From positions 1-19,644 of the forward strand of contig JARRNT010000070.1 of the NCBI GenBank assembly GCA_037384645.1: DNA of 19,644 nucleotides, given 5' to 3'. The translations under genes and the position numbers were made by a program. The notes beneath the pieces are model-generated. The model did no database searches. It was not told the origin of the DNA and saw only the letters and a program-made list of their open reading frames with translations. Source of the DNA: RI-92 sp037384645 (GTDB taxonomy: Bacteria > Pseudomonadota > Gammaproteobacteria > UBA6429 > Thiohalophilaceae). This document shows positions 1 to 8,306 of this stretch, in pieces. The stretch's first letter is position 1. Each line of letters opens with the position of its first letter.

Positions 1-202
1 CCTTGATCTTGATGGCGTCACTGGCGGTGCTGCTGTCGCTGCCGAACAGGCCCTTCATGGCGCCCTGGACGCTCTTGGCCGAGAAGGCCGCCTTGGGCCA
101 CGCGGCTGCCAGCACGGTGCTCGGACTCAGCAGGCCTGCACCCACGGCCGCCGCCACGGCGCCGCCTGCCAGGCTGCCTTGCAGGAAAGTTCTACGTTTC
201 AT
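1..202 (-). CDS. soxY: SoxY, thiosulfate-oxidation carrier protein (5' part only, runs off the left edge)
   Basis: The visible 67 residues begin with a twin-arginine signal (KRRTFLQGS, then an Ala/Gly-rich stretch ending near VLAAAWP). The mature start AWPKAAFSAKS, followed by a G-L-F-G and I-K-I-K pattern, is what SoxY proteins show. In the Sox pathway SoxY works in the periplasm with SoxZ and carries sulfur intermediates on a C-terminal GGCGG cysteine. That end lies outside the window, so the carrier cysteine cannot be checked. The ATG at 200-202 is preceded by a strong GAGGAGGA Shine-Dalgarno (211-218), 8 bases away, which fixes the start. A sigma54-type promoter lies just upstream, and the neighbouring two-component system is on the same strand. 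Another Tat-exported protein is possible but less likely. Confidence 0.85.
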   Translation of the reverse strand, partial: MKRRTFLQGSLAGGAVAAAVGAGLLSPSTVLAAAWPKAAFSAKSVQGAMKGLFGSDSSTASDAIKIK

Positions 203-237
203 ATTTATGATCCTCCTCTTAAAGGTCAATATGCCTC

Positions 238-252
238 GCAAAATCCGGACCA
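238..252 (-). promoter_or_regulatory. Sigma54 (-24/-12) promoter of soxY
   Basis: On the minus strand the bases read TGGTCCGGATTTTGC. The GG of the -24 element (250-251) and the GC of the -12 element (238-239) are exactly 12 apart, as sigma54-RNA polymerase needs. It matches TGGCACG-N4-TTGC at TGG, C and G of the -24 box and at all of TTGC. The predicted start is near 226, giving a leader of about 24 bases that contains the soxY ribosome site. The adjacent gene encodes a sigma54 activator with an intact GAFTGA loop, which supports the call. Confidence 0.72.
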
Positions 253-303
253 GAAGGAAATAACATTAATTACAATAAGTTAGGAAATAGGCATTATCGC
301 ATA

Positions 304-320
304 TCGTGCAATTTGCACGA
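304..320. promoter_or_regulatory. Perfect 17-base palindrome, candidate enhancer site for the NtrC-type regulator
   Basis: TCGTGCAA-T-TTGCACGA is perfectly symmetric around base 312, about 86 bases upstream of the predicted soxY transcription start. That distance suits the dimeric enhancer sites used by sigma54 activators. It lies outside any gene, between the regulator's stop (360) and the -24/-12 element. A second short palindrome, ATTGCAAT, lies at 326-333. Binding by the adjacent regulator is inference from position and symmetry. Confidence 0.5.
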
Positions 321-359
321 TTCGGATTGCAATATCAAATTCGCGGCAGCAACGCCGTC

Positions 360-1739
360 TCAGTCGGCCGCCGGCTCATCGTCGGGCTTGTCCGGGCGGT
401 ATTGCTGCAGCTTGCGCCAGAGGGTGGATTTATTAATGCCGAGGGTGGCAGCGGTTTGTTCGCGGTTGTCCTGGTAATGCGCCAGGACCTTGAGAATATA
501 ACGCCGCTCGAGTTCATCCAGGCTTGGCAGGTCGCTGTCGATCGTATCGCCGGCGACCGTCGCTGGCGGGCGTAACCTGCCCAGGCCATCAATGTGCAAC
601 ACGGCATGATCCGCCAGCGCCACATAGCGCTCCACCAGGTTCTGCAGTTCGCGCACATTCCCCGGCCAGTCATAGGCCAGCATCTGCTGCATCGAGGCCG
701 CGTCAAAGCCTTTGACCTGGCGTTGATACTGCGCGTTAAAGCGTTCAATAAATTGCTGAACCAGCAAGGGGATATCTTCGCGCCGCTCGCGCAGGGCCGG
801 CACGTGCAGCTTGACCACGTTGAGACGATGGTACAGGTCATGGCGAAAACTGCCCTCGGCCACCCTGGCCTCGAGGTCCTGGTTGGTGGCCACGATAAAG
901 CGCACGTCGATATCGATGGGGCGGATGCCACCAACGCGGGTGACCTGTTGCTCCTGAACCACGCGCAGTAACTTTATCTGCATGGCATCAGAGATGTTGC
1001 CGATCTCATCGAGAAACACGGTCCCGCCGGCGGCGGCCTCCAGCAGACCCGGCTTGCTCGACACGGCACCGGTGAAGGCACCCTTTTCATGGCCGAACAG
1101 TTCGCTTTCCAGCAAGGTATCACTGAGCGCGCCGCAATCGATCACGATAAACGGCATGTCGGCATACTGGCCCTGGTTGTGGATCGCTCGCGCCACCAGC
1201 TCCTTACCGGTGCCTGACTCGCCCTCGATGATCACGTTGCAGCGGATATCGGCGATCTTTTCGATGGTCCTGAACACATCCTGTAACACGGCTGCCCGGC
1301 CAATCATGCCGAAGCGACTGCGCTCGTCGCTGAGCTGGCGCCGCAGCAGGGTATTCTCGCGCAGCAGCGCCACATGCTGCAGGGTCTTTTCGATCTGCAG
1401 GCGCAATTCATCCATGTCAAAGGGCTTCTTGATGAAATCGCTGGCGCCGAGACGCATGGCCTCGATCGCATTCTCGACATCGGCGTAACCGGTGATAATG
1501 ATAAACGGTACGTCGGCATCCAGATTGCGTACCGCGGCGAGCAGCTCAATGCCGCTCAGTCGCGGCATGCGCAGATCGCTGATAATAAGATCCGCCGAAT
1601 GGTTTTTGTAGTATGCAAGTGCCTGCTGTGGATCCTGAAACACCTGTACCGTGTAGTTCGCTCCCTCGCTGAAGCGCAACATCAACTCCCCGGCCTTGGG
1701 GTCATCATCAACAAACAGGATCACAGCCTTATCCTTCAT
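360..1739 (-). CDS. Sigma54-dependent NtrC-family response regulator
   Basis: 459 residues with the full three-domain layout. The receiver domain (about 4-120) has the acidic pocket D11-D13, phosphoacceptor D55 in SDLRMP, T83 and K105. The AAA+ domain has Walker A GESGTGKE at 173-180, the sigma54-contacting GAFTGA loop at 220-225 and Walker B VFLDE at 241-245. The C-terminal Fis-type helix-turn-helix contains TAATLGINKSTLWRKL. The ATG (1737-1739) overlaps the kinase stop by 11 bases, so the two genes are translationally coupled. All catalytic and switch residues are intact, so it should be a functional activator. Its closest target is the sigma54 promoter before soxY. As I recall, a sigma54-dependent pair (TspS/TspR) has been reported to control sox genes in Acidithiobacillus caldus. 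Orthology to that pair is inference. Confidence 0.93.
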   Translation of the reverse strand: MKDKAVILFVDDDPKAGELMLRFSEGANYTVQVFQDPQQALAYYKNHSADLIISDLRMPRLSGIELLAAVRNLDADVPFIIITGYADVENAIEAMRLGASDFIKKPFDMDELRLQIEKTLQHVALLRENTLLRRQLSDERSRFGMIGRAAVLQDVFRTIEKIADIRCNVIIEGESGTGKELVARAIHNQGQYADMPFIVIDCGALSDTLLESELFGHEKGAFTGAVSSKPGLLEAAAGGTVFLDEIGNISDAMQIKLLRVVQEQQVTRVGGIRPIDIDVRFIVATNQDLEARVAEGSFRHDLYHRLNVVKLHVPALRERREDIPLLVQQFIERFNAQYQRQVKGFDAASMQQMLAYDWPGNVRELQNLVERYVALADHAVLHIDGLGRLRPPATVAGDTIDSDLPSLDELERRYILKVLAHYQDNREQTAATLGINKSTLWRKLQQYRPDKPDDEPAAD

Positions 1740-3669
1740 GGCTGGCCTCCCCGGCCTTGCGCGGAATAATCATGGTTGCAGTGGTGCCCCGATCCGGGTT
1801 GTTGCTCAGGATCAGTTTGCCATCATGGCGTTCGATAATACCCAGGCTAATGGACAGGCCCAAACCACTGCCGACTCCCTCCGGCTTGGTGGTAAAAAAT
1901 GGATCATAGACACGATCGATATCTTCTTCAGCCACGCCGCTACCCTGATCGATAATGCTAATCGAGACGTCTTCATTATCCACCTGCACAATGACATGTA
2001 CTTCATCACCGCGACTACTGGCCTGGATGGCATTGATTAACAAATTGATCATGGCCTGCTGCAGCTGATTGCGATCGCCTTCGATAACGACATCTTCGTC
2101 GCAGTCATAACTGAGACTGACACCGGCATTTTTCGCCGTTTGTTGTACCAGCGCAAAGGTATCCTGCAGCCACTGGCGGATTGCAAACGGCGCGTAGTGC
2201 GGTTTTACCTGGCGCGCGAAATTCAAAATTCCCCTGATAATCTCACTGGCGCGCAGCGCCTCCTCTTTTAGCGAAGTCAGGTCGCTTCGGGCGCGGGTGT
2301 CCACATCCCCCAGCTCACGTTCAATCAACTTGGCATAGGACAGGATATTGTTGAGTGGATTGTTGATCTCATGGCCGATACCGGCGGCCATCTGGCCGAT
2401 ACTCGCCAGCTTGGCACTCTGTAATAACATATGCGTTGCCTTATCGCGCTCAGCCCCGGCCTGATCCAGAGAATCGGCCATGGTATTGAAGGCCACTTCC
2501 AGATCGCGAACCTCGGCGACCGAGGCATCGGTACTGACCCGCTGCGCCTGCTCGCCGCGCGCATAGGACAACAGGTTGTGAGAGAGTTCTGCCAACGGCC
2601 TGGCAATGATACGTACGCCGATATCTCCCAGAAACAGACTGATGAGCAGGGCCAGACCGGCAACCGACCAGATCACCCAGCGTATCTGCCGAAACGGTTC
2701 AACGACCTGCGCATTCTCAATCCGGGTCCCGATGATCCAGCTGACCAGGCTGTTAGGATAGGGATAGAACTCGTCAAAATACAATGTCGCATGCGGCAAC
2801 TTGTAAAAGCCATCGGGATTATCAGTTATGGCGTTCATCAACTTTTTACCATAGAGTCCCTGAAACGTTCTGGCAAAACCCCGAATTTGCGCCAGGTGGA
2901 TGTCATGGGCATCATCGTACAACAGCAGGCCATAACGAGTGTTACTATCCGGATTGTTTTCGACAACAAACAACTTGCCGTCATACAGACGCGGCGCGTT
3001 ATCCAGGATGCCGTCGACGGTTTCACCAAACAAGGTCAGGCTCAACGCCCCCACCAGGGTATTGCCATCATACAGCGGCACAATGTAATCGAGTAATGGC
3101 AGGATACTCATATAATTGGCCTGCTGTTCGTTTTGCTCGAGGATCGTCATGCTGACCTCACCCCGGGTCAACTTGCGCAGTCGCTGCCTGAATCGCTGAC
3201 CGTTTGCCTCCTGCTCAGCAAACATTTCGCCGTTTACGCCCTCATAGATCGGCGCACTGACCTTGTTGTGACTGACCTTGATGTAACTGTTACCGTAGAT
3301 ATCCATCAGTCGCATGATATACATGCCGGGTAAAATGGTCTGGAAGCCCTCAAAGTAATGCGTGATGCGACTGCGATCGATATTGAACATCGGATTAGTA
3401 ATCGCCTGGCCAGCCTGATTGGCCTGTTTCATCAGCGGCAGGAATTCCTGGATGGCATTGGAGCGCGCCAGCCCCATGGCCAGGTCGCGGTTGGACTGCA
3501 GGTGGCGTTTTAATTCACCGGCCAGGGTATCCAGGCTGGTGGTAACGGCCGCCCTAGCACCCCGCTCATAGTTGTATTCAATGTAATAGGTTGCCGCCAG
3601 CGCCAGAAACGTCAGTGGCACAATGGTGACCAGGAACACCCAGCTGATGATTTGGGTCCGGATACGCAC
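1729..3669 (-). CDS. Membrane sensor histidine kinase, partner of the adjacent sigma54 regulator
   Basis: 646 residues. TM1 lies at about 8-27, followed by a periplasmic sensor region of about 300 residues (30-325, probably Cache-like from its size and from its position between two TM helices). TM2 is at about 327-347, then a HAMP linker (IIARPLAELSHNL). The dimerisation domain carries the phospho-accepting H433 in GIGHEINNPLNN. The ATPase domain has an N box (NLLINAIQAS), G1 (DQGSGV), FFTTKP and G2 (GSGLGLSI). The start codon is GTG (3667-3669). The end overlaps the response regulator. An upstream membrane-protein gene stops 24 bases before it, so the three genes may be one operon. The ligand cannot be read from sequence. 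Given the sox neighbour, a reduced sulfur compound sensed in the periplasm is a reasonable inference. Confidence 0.92.
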   Translation of the reverse strand: MRIRTQIISWVFLVTIVPLTFLALAATYYIEYNYERGARAAVTTSLDTLAGELKRHLQSNRDLAMGLARSNAIQEFLPLMKQANQAGQAITNPMFNIDRSRITHYFEGFQTILPGMYIMRLMDIYGNSYIKVSHNKVSAPIYEGVNGEMFAEQEANGQRFRQRLRKLTRGEVSMTILEQNEQQANYMSILPLLDYIVPLYDGNTLVGALSLTLFGETVDGILDNAPRLYDGKLFVVENNPDSNTRYGLLLYDDAHDIHLAQIRGFARTFQGLYGKKLMNAITDNPDGFYKLPHATLYFDEFYPYPNSLVSWIIGTRIENAQVVEPFRQIRWVIWSVAGLALLISLFLGDIGVRIIARPLAELSHNLLSYARGEQAQRVSTDASVAEVRDLEVAFNTMADSLDQAGAERDKATHMLLQSAKLASIGQMAAGIGHEINNPLNNILSYAKLIERELGDVDTRARSDLTSLKEEALRASEIIRGILNFARQVKPHYAPFAIRQWLQDTFALVQQTAKNAGVSLSYDCDEDVVIEGDRNQLQQAMINLLINAIQASSRGDEVHVIVQVDNEDVSISIIDQGSGVAEEDIDRVYDPFFTTKPEGVGSGLGLSISLGIIERHDGKLILSNNPDRGTTATMIIPRKAGEASHEG

Positions 3670-3693
3670 ACGATTACCCGAAAACGATCAACT

Positions 3694-4347
3694 TCATTTC
3701 CATGCATCAATGGCCTTTTGCGCAATCGCATTATCGGCACGCACAATCAAACCACTATTGGTGATTAACACCTGGTAACGCGCATTGTCCACCATGGGCA
3801 TATAGGCGGCACTGCCATACACCGCGTCCAGCCATGGCAATTTACGTTCGCCCTGCTGGGCCCAGCCCCACAGGTCCAGCCCCCTGTGATTATCCAGTGA
3901 ATACACTGTATGCACCGCCTGGCGTTCCTGTTGCACATCATGATAGCGACCGCTCAGGCGTTCCAGTCGATAGGCCGTTTTCATCCCCAGCAGGTTGGCC
4001 AGGCCCGTCCATTTCAACACCCGCGCATCGATCTGCCACTGATCACCACGCAGCTCCAGAACTCGCGGCTGGCCCTGTGTCGGCAGTAAATATACCCGGA
4101 AATACTGCGGGGCCAGGCGTTCAAACCGGACTGTCGCAACGGGCTGTTCCTGGACCAGCACCTGATAGGTATGCAGGTTCAGGGCGATGGCCACGGCCAG
4201 CGCCGCCAATGACAACATGAGCAGCCCGGTCATGCCCTGCACGCTGCCGGTCAGTGCCGCGCGCCGCCAGATTCGGCGCAGGCCGGCCAGCAACAGCCAA
4301 AGACCGATGCCCAGCAAAATAGCGATGATGATATAAATCGATAACAT
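3694..4347 (-). CDS. Two-TM membrane protein of unknown function
   Basis: 217 residues from the ATG at 4345-4347 (MLSIYIIIAILLG). A longer in-frame reading to 4545 is unlikely, because its extra residues are low-complexity and antisense to lptM. It has TM helices at about 3-22 and 42-62, with basic residues between them (RRIWRRA). A soluble C-terminal domain of about 150 residues follows, which lies outside the cytoplasm if the loop rule holds. This domain includes the segment LRGDQWQIDARVLKW and a YRLERLSGRYHD stretch. Similar proteins occur in proteobacteria under vague 'multidrug efflux' labels, but nothing here resembles a transporter. It stops 24 bases before the kinase gene, so a role as accessory to that system is possible. 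No strong ribosome site is visible, which leaves the exact start uncertain. Confidence 0.75.
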   Translation of the reverse strand: MLSIYIIIAILLGIGLWLLLAGLRRIWRRAALTGSVQGMTGLLMLSLAALAVAIALNLHTYQVLVQEQPVATVRFERLAPQYFRVYLLPTQGQPRVLELRGDQWQIDARVLKWTGLANLLGMKTAYRLERLSGRYHDVQQERQAVHTVYSLDNHRGLDLWGWAQQGERKLPWLDAVYGSAAYMPMVDNARYQVLITNSGLIVRADNAIAQKAIDAWK

Positions 4348-4399
4348 GAAGACATGCGAGTGATACCAAGTGTTTGACTGAATTGATTGGGGCGCTTCA

Positions 4400-4534
4400 A
4401 TGCGGACACTGCGAAATTTCACGCTTCTGTTGCTGCTGTTGTCGGCAGCCGCGACGCTGTCCGCCTGCGGCAAAAAAGGCCCGCTATATCTCCCGAGCCC
4501 GCCGCCCCCGCATGCGCCGGCGCAAACCAAATAA
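4400..4534 (+). CDS. lptM: Small lipoprotein LptM (YifL/LppL family)
   Basis: 44 residues, easily missed because of its size. It has a basic N-terminus (MRTLRNF), six consecutive leucines, the lipobox LSAC with the lipidated C23, then GKKGPLYLP and a Pro-rich tail. The sequence CGKKGPLYLP directly after the lipobox is the hallmark of the small lipoprotein found before lysA/dapF in gammaproteobacteria. In E. coli this protein (LptM) assists maturation of the LptDE lipopolysaccharide translocon at the outer membrane. It ends 10 bases before lysA, so the two should be co-transcribed. The start ATG follows a GGGGCG stretch 4-9 bases upstream. Confidence 0.88.
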   Translation: MRTLRNFTLLLLLLSAAATLSACGKKGPLYLPSPPPPHAPAQTK

Positions 4535-4544
4535 GACCTAAGCA

Positions 4545-5795
4545 ATGGATCACTTTAACTATCGCAACCATGTGTTGTACGCCGAGGATGTGCCGGTGGC
4601 TGACATTGCCGCCCGCCATGGTACGCCGTGTTACGTGTATTCACGTGCCACCCTGGAACGCCATTGGCAAGCCTTCGATCAGGCCCTGGCCGGTGTGGAT
4701 CACTTAATCTGTTATGCGGTCAAGGCCAACTCCAACCTGGCAGTATTAAACGTGCTCGCGCGCCTGGGTTCCGGCTTCGATATCGTCTCCGTCGGCGAAC
4801 TCGAACGGGTGCTGGCAGCCGGCGGCGACCCCGCCAGGATCGTGTTTTCCGGCGTCGGCAAGCGGCAGGATGAAATGGCGCGGGCACTGGAAGTCGGTAT
4901 CGCCTGTTTCAATGTCGAGTCCGAATCGGAATTGCATCATCTAAATCGCGTTGCGCAACAGGTGGGCAAAACCGCACCGGTCTCCCTGCGTGTCAACCCG
5001 GACGTGGACGCCAAAACCCATCCGTATATTTCGACGGGTCTCAAGGAAAACAAGTTTGGCATTGCGATCGATGATGCCGAACGGATCTACCAGGTGGCCG
5101 CGCAACTGCCTCATCTACAGGTCCATGGGATTGATTGCCACATTGGCTCACAACTGACCGAGACCCGGCCCTTCGTGGATGCCCTGAACCGGGTCCTGGC
5201 GCTTATCGATCGACTCGAGGCCAGCGCTATCCCAATCCAGCACCTGGACATTGGTGGCGGGCTGGGTATTCGCTATCGTGACGAAACGCCGCCCGAGCCC
5301 GATCAGTATGTCCAGGCCCTGCTTGGCGCCCTGGGCCAACGGCCGTATAAGATCCTGCTGGAACCGGGTCGCGCCATCGTCGGCAATGCCGGTATCCTGG
5401 TCACCAAAGTCGAATACCTCAAGCACAACGCGGACCGCCATTTCGCCATTATCGACGGCGCCATGAATGACCTGATGCGCCCGGCACTGTATGACGCCTG
5501 GCAGGCAATCGTCCCGGTCAATAGTGACAGCCAGGCGCAACGCTATAGTTATGATGTGGTGGGCCCCGTGTGTGAAACCGGCGACTTTCTCGGCAAGCAA
5601 CGTGAACTGGCCGTGGCAGAAGGTGATCTGCTTGCCGTACGTTCCGCCGGCGCCTACGGTTTCACCATGAGTTCCAATTACAATACCCGCCCGCGTGCCG
5701 CCGAAGTCATGGTGGACGGAAGTACCCTACACCTGATTCGTGAACGCGAAAGCATTGCCGAGCTGTTTGCGCATGAACACTGCCTGCCAGACTGA
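4545..5795 (+). CDS. lysA: Diaminopimelate decarboxylase
   Basis: 416 residues, close to the usual 415-420. It converts meso-diaminopimelate to lysine and CO2 in the cytoplasm using PLP. The PLP lysine is K60 in CYAVKANSN at the start of the alanine-racemase-like barrel. HIGSQ, the glycine-rich phosphate-binding DIGGGLGIRY, EPGRAIVGNAG and the C-terminal GPVCETGDF motif (active-site Cys/Glu from the partner subunit) are all present and in order. It sits in lptM-lysA-dapF-DUF484-xerC, the order seen in Pseudomonas. There is no strong Shine-Dalgarno, and translation may depend on ribosomes finishing lptM. Confidence 0.96.
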   Translation: MDHFNYRNHVLYAEDVPVADIAARHGTPCYVYSRATLERHWQAFDQALAGVDHLICYAVKANSNLAVLNVLARLGSGFDIVSVGELERVLAAGGDPARIVFSGVGKRQDEMARALEVGIACFNVESESELHHLNRVAQQVGKTAPVSLRVNPDVDAKTHPYISTGLKENKFGIAIDDAERIYQVAAQLPHLQVHGIDCHIGSQLTETRPFVDALNRVLALIDRLEASAIPIQHLDIGGGLGIRYRDETPPEPDQYVQALLGALGQRPYKILLEPGRAIVGNAGILVTKVEYLKHNADRHFAIIDGAMNDLMRPALYDAWQAIVPVNSDSQAQRYSYDVVGPVCETGDFLGKQRELAVAEGDLLAVRSAGAYGFTMSSNYNTRPRAAEVMVDGSTLHLIRERESIAELFAHEHCLPD

Positions 5796-5843
5796 TGGGA
5801 TGGCACAAGGCATAGCACAAAGTGGCGGCGTAACGGGAGACAC

Positions 5844-6674
5844 ATGAAATTGCCATTTACCAAAATGCACGGGCTGGGCAACGACTTCGTGGTGCTTGAT
5901 GGGACACGCGAGCCAATCAATCTCACCCGCGAACAGATCCGCCAGCTTGCCGATCGTCACTTCGGGATCGGCTGTGACCAGTTATTGCTGGTAGAACCGG
6001 CGCAACAGGCACAGGCCGATTTTCGTTACCGCATCTTTAACAGTGATGGTGGTGAAGTCGAGCAGTGCGGGAACGGTGCGCGCTGTTTTGCCCGTTTCGT
6101 CCGCGGCAAAGGGCTCACCGACAAGCGCGAAATCACGGTGGAAACCCTCAAGGGCCTGCTGGTCCTGAAGGTGGCGGACAATGAAGACGTCACCGTAAAT
6201 ATGGGCATCCCCCGCTTCAAGCCGGAAGAGATCCCGTTTGCCGCCGCCCAACAGGCGACAGAATACGATCTCAAGGTCGGCGGCGAACATCTGCGCATCG
6301 GCGCCGTATCCCTGGGCAATCCTCACGCCGTTACCCGGGTCGAGAATATCGAGCGTGCGCCGGTGGCCGTACTCGGACCACAAATTGAACAGCATTCGGC
6401 CTTTCCCAGGCGGGTTAACGCCGGCTTTATGCAGGTGGAATCGCGCACGGCGATTGCGGTGCGGGTCTATGAGCGCGGCGCCGGCGAAACCCTGGCCTGC
6501 GGTTCCGGCGCGTGCGCCGCCATGGTCATCGGCCGCTTGTGGGGCCTGCTGGAAGAAACCGTCCACGTACGGCTCACTGGTGGTACACTTATTATTAGTT
6601 GGCCTGGAGAGGGACAGCCGGTGATGATGACCGGTCCGGCCGAATTCGTTTTCGAGGGCAGTATCGAACTATGA
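5844..6674 (+). CDS. dapF: Diaminopimelate epimerase
   Basis: 276 residues (the E. coli enzyme has about 274). It interconverts LL- and meso-diaminopimelate, the substrate of LysA and a component of peptidoglycan, without a cofactor and with two cysteines acting as acid and base. Both are present: C75 in EQCGNGARC and C219 in LACGSGAC, at the ends of the two pseudo-symmetric halves. The N-terminus KMHGLGNDFVV is typical of the family. A GGGAGA ribosome site precedes the ATG. Its stop overlaps the next start as ATGA, which means tight coupling with the DUF484 gene. Confidence 0.97.
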   Translation: MKLPFTKMHGLGNDFVVLDGTREPINLTREQIRQLADRHFGIGCDQLLLVEPAQQAQADFRYRIFNSDGGEVEQCGNGARCFARFVRGKGLTDKREITVETLKGLLVLKVADNEDVTVNMGIPRFKPEEIPFAAAQQATEYDLKVGGEHLRIGAVSLGNPHAVTRVENIERAPVAVLGPQIEQHSAFPRRVNAGFMQVESRTAIAVRVYERGAGETLACGSGACAAMVIGRLWGLLEETVHVRLTGGTLIISWPGEGQPVMMTGPAEFVFEGSIEL

Positions 6675-7387
6675 CGACCCAGTATAAACCTAACAAACCC
6701 GTGAGTACGGACGAGGAAAAGGCCGTCGTCAAATACCTGCGCGATAATCCGGACTTCTTTGAACGCCACATCGACCTGCTGGCCGACATGACCCTGCCCC
6801 ACGCACAGCAGGGTGCCGTGTCTCTGATCGAACGCCAGGTGCAAATTCTGCGTGAGCAAAAAGACGCACACAAGAAAAAGCTGCACACCCTGATCCAGAA
6901 CGCCCAGGTGAATGAGCGTCTCAGTGATCATATCAATTCGTTGATACTGGCCCTGCTCGACGCCAACAGCCTCGACGACATCCTGGACATCGTGCAGACC
7001 CGACTGAGCAAGGACTTTGAGGCCGATACCGTGGTGATCCGTCTGTTCAATACCGGGCATCCGACACTGAGCGCCCGCCCGGATATCATCGACTGGAGCG
7101 AGCCGGTACTGGGCGCCTTCGAGAAAATCATACGCGAACGCCGCCCGGTCTGTGGCCAACTCAAGCACGGTCAACTGGAATCCCTGTTCAGCGACGAGGC
7201 CGGCCAGATTGCCTCGGCTGCGCTGATTCCCCTGCTCGAAAGCGAGCGCAGCAATACCTGTTACGGCATGCTGGCCATCGGCAGCCATGAACGTGAGCGC
7301 TTTCGTGCCGACATGGGCACCCTGTTCCTGGCCCAGATCGGCAAGATCCTGGCCCGCGTGATCAAGCGGGCACTCGAGCAGGAATAA
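6671..7387 (+). CDS. DUF484 family protein (YigA-like, GAF-related)
   Basis: 238 residues when started at the ATG overlapping the dapF stop (6671-6673, MTTQYKPN). An upstream in-frame start at 6599 would lie inside dapF and is rejected. The N-terminal helical part KYLRDNPDFFERH...LADMTLPHAQQGAVSLIERQ is the DUF484 signature. It is followed by a coiled-coil-like stretch (about 55-80) and a GAF-like domain (about 95-235). The biochemical role is not established. The gene lies between dapF and xerC in many gammaproteobacteria, which suggests a link to cell division or recombination, but the sequence does not demonstrate one. Its stop overlaps the xerC start by one base (TAATG). Confidence 0.92.
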   Translation: MTTQYKPNKPVSTDEEKAVVKYLRDNPDFFERHIDLLADMTLPHAQQGAVSLIERQVQILREQKDAHKKKLHTLIQNAQVNERLSDHINSLILALLDANSLDDILDIVQTRLSKDFEADTVVIRLFNTGHPTLSARPDIIDWSEPVLGAFEKIIRERRPVCGQLKHGQLESLFSDEAGQIASAALIPLLESERSNTCYGMLAIGSHERERFRADMGTLFLAQIGKILARVIKRALEQE

Positions 7388-8295
7388 TGCACGCTGCGGC
7401 TGGGCAGTTAGTCGATGCGTTTCTAGACAAACTGCGCCACCAACGGCAATTGTCCAGTCATACCCTCAGCAATTATGCCCGCGACCTGCAACGCTTCCGC
7501 CTTTACCTCGACAGCATCAAACTGGACAGCTGGGACCAGGTGGACGAAGCCTGCATACGTCAATTTATCGCACAGCGCCATCGCCAGCAGATCAGTGCCC
7601 GCACCAGCCAGCGCGAACTCTCTGCACTGCGCAGTTTTTTCAACTTCCTGATCAGCGAACAGCATCTGCGCTACAACCCGGCCCAGGCAGTACAGGCCCC
7701 CAAGGCCAGACAGGCACTGCCCCGGGTGCTCGATGTCGACCAGGTCCAGCAGCTGGTTGAAATAAAAGCCGATACACCACTGGCCGTGCGTGACCGCGCG
7801 ATCCTGGAACTGTTTTATTCCTGCGGTCTGCGCCTGTCGGAGCTGGCAGGACTGGACCTGCCGCTGGATCTGGGCCAGGCCCTGCTTACTGTCGTGGGCA
7901 AGGGTAATAAAACCCGTAGCGTTCCCATCGGCAGCAAGGCGATTGCCGCCCTGCGCGCCTGGCTGGATATTCGCGGTGATTTCGTCAAGCTTGCAAACAA
8001 TGCCGTGTTCCTGAGCGAACGCGGCGGCCGCCTGTCAGTGCGCAGTATTCAGCAGCGACTGCGCCACTGGGCCAGGGTGCAGGGTCTCACCGACCATGTG
8101 CACCCGCACATGCTGCGCCATTCCTTTGCCAGCCATATCCTCGAATCCAGTGGCGACCTGCGCGCGGTGCAGGAGCTGCTCGGGCACAGTGACATCAATA
8201 CCACGCAAATTTATACCCACCTGGATTTTCAACACCTGGCCAAGGTGTATGACAGCGCCCATCCGCGCGCCAGCAAGAAAGCCGGGAGAAAATAA
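7387..8295 (+). CDS. xerC: Site-specific tyrosine recombinase XerC
   Basis: 302 residues with an N-terminal SAM-like core-binding domain (about 8-95) and a C-terminal catalytic domain. The catalytic set is complete: R149 (CGLRLSEL), K172 in the GKGNK hairpin, H241 and R244 (HMLRH), H267 (LGHSD) and nucleophile Y276 (IYTH). With XerD it resolves chromosome dimers at dif during division. XerC is favoured over XerD by the gene context (directly after dapF and DUF484) and by the N-terminal sequence. No dif-like site is visible nearby. It is last in its operon and converges on the next gene with only 11 bases between stop codons, so no dedicated terminator is visible. Confidence 0.95.
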   Translation: MHAAAGQLVDAFLDKLRHQRQLSSHTLSNYARDLQRFRLYLDSIKLDSWDQVDEACIRQFIAQRHRQQISARTSQRELSALRSFFNFLISEQHLRYNPAQAVQAPKARQALPRVLDVDQVQQLVEIKADTPLAVRDRAILELFYSCGLRLSELAGLDLPLDLGQALLTVVGKGNKTRSVPIGSKAIAALRAWLDIRGDFVKLANNAVFLSERGGRLSVRSIQQRLRHWARVQGLTDHVHPHMLRHSFASHILESSGDLRAVQELLGHSDINTTQIYTHLDFQHLAKVYDSAHPRASKKAGRK

Positions 8296-8306
8296 CGCCT
8301 GCTGTT

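Noticed and set aside
304..320. The palindrome itself as a sigma54 promoter (it contains TTGCA)
   Set aside because: No GG occurs 12 bases before the GC in either reading. The element at 238-252 has the right spacing.
2431..3096. A 221-codon plus-strand open frame inside the kinase gene
   Set aside because: It is wholly antisense to a complete histidine kinase, with no ribosome site and no family features.
4348..4545. N-terminal extension of the minus-strand membrane protein up to 4545
   Set aside because: The extension is antisense to lptM, reads as low-complexity sequence, and would place a Gly-rich stretch before the natural TM start at 4347.
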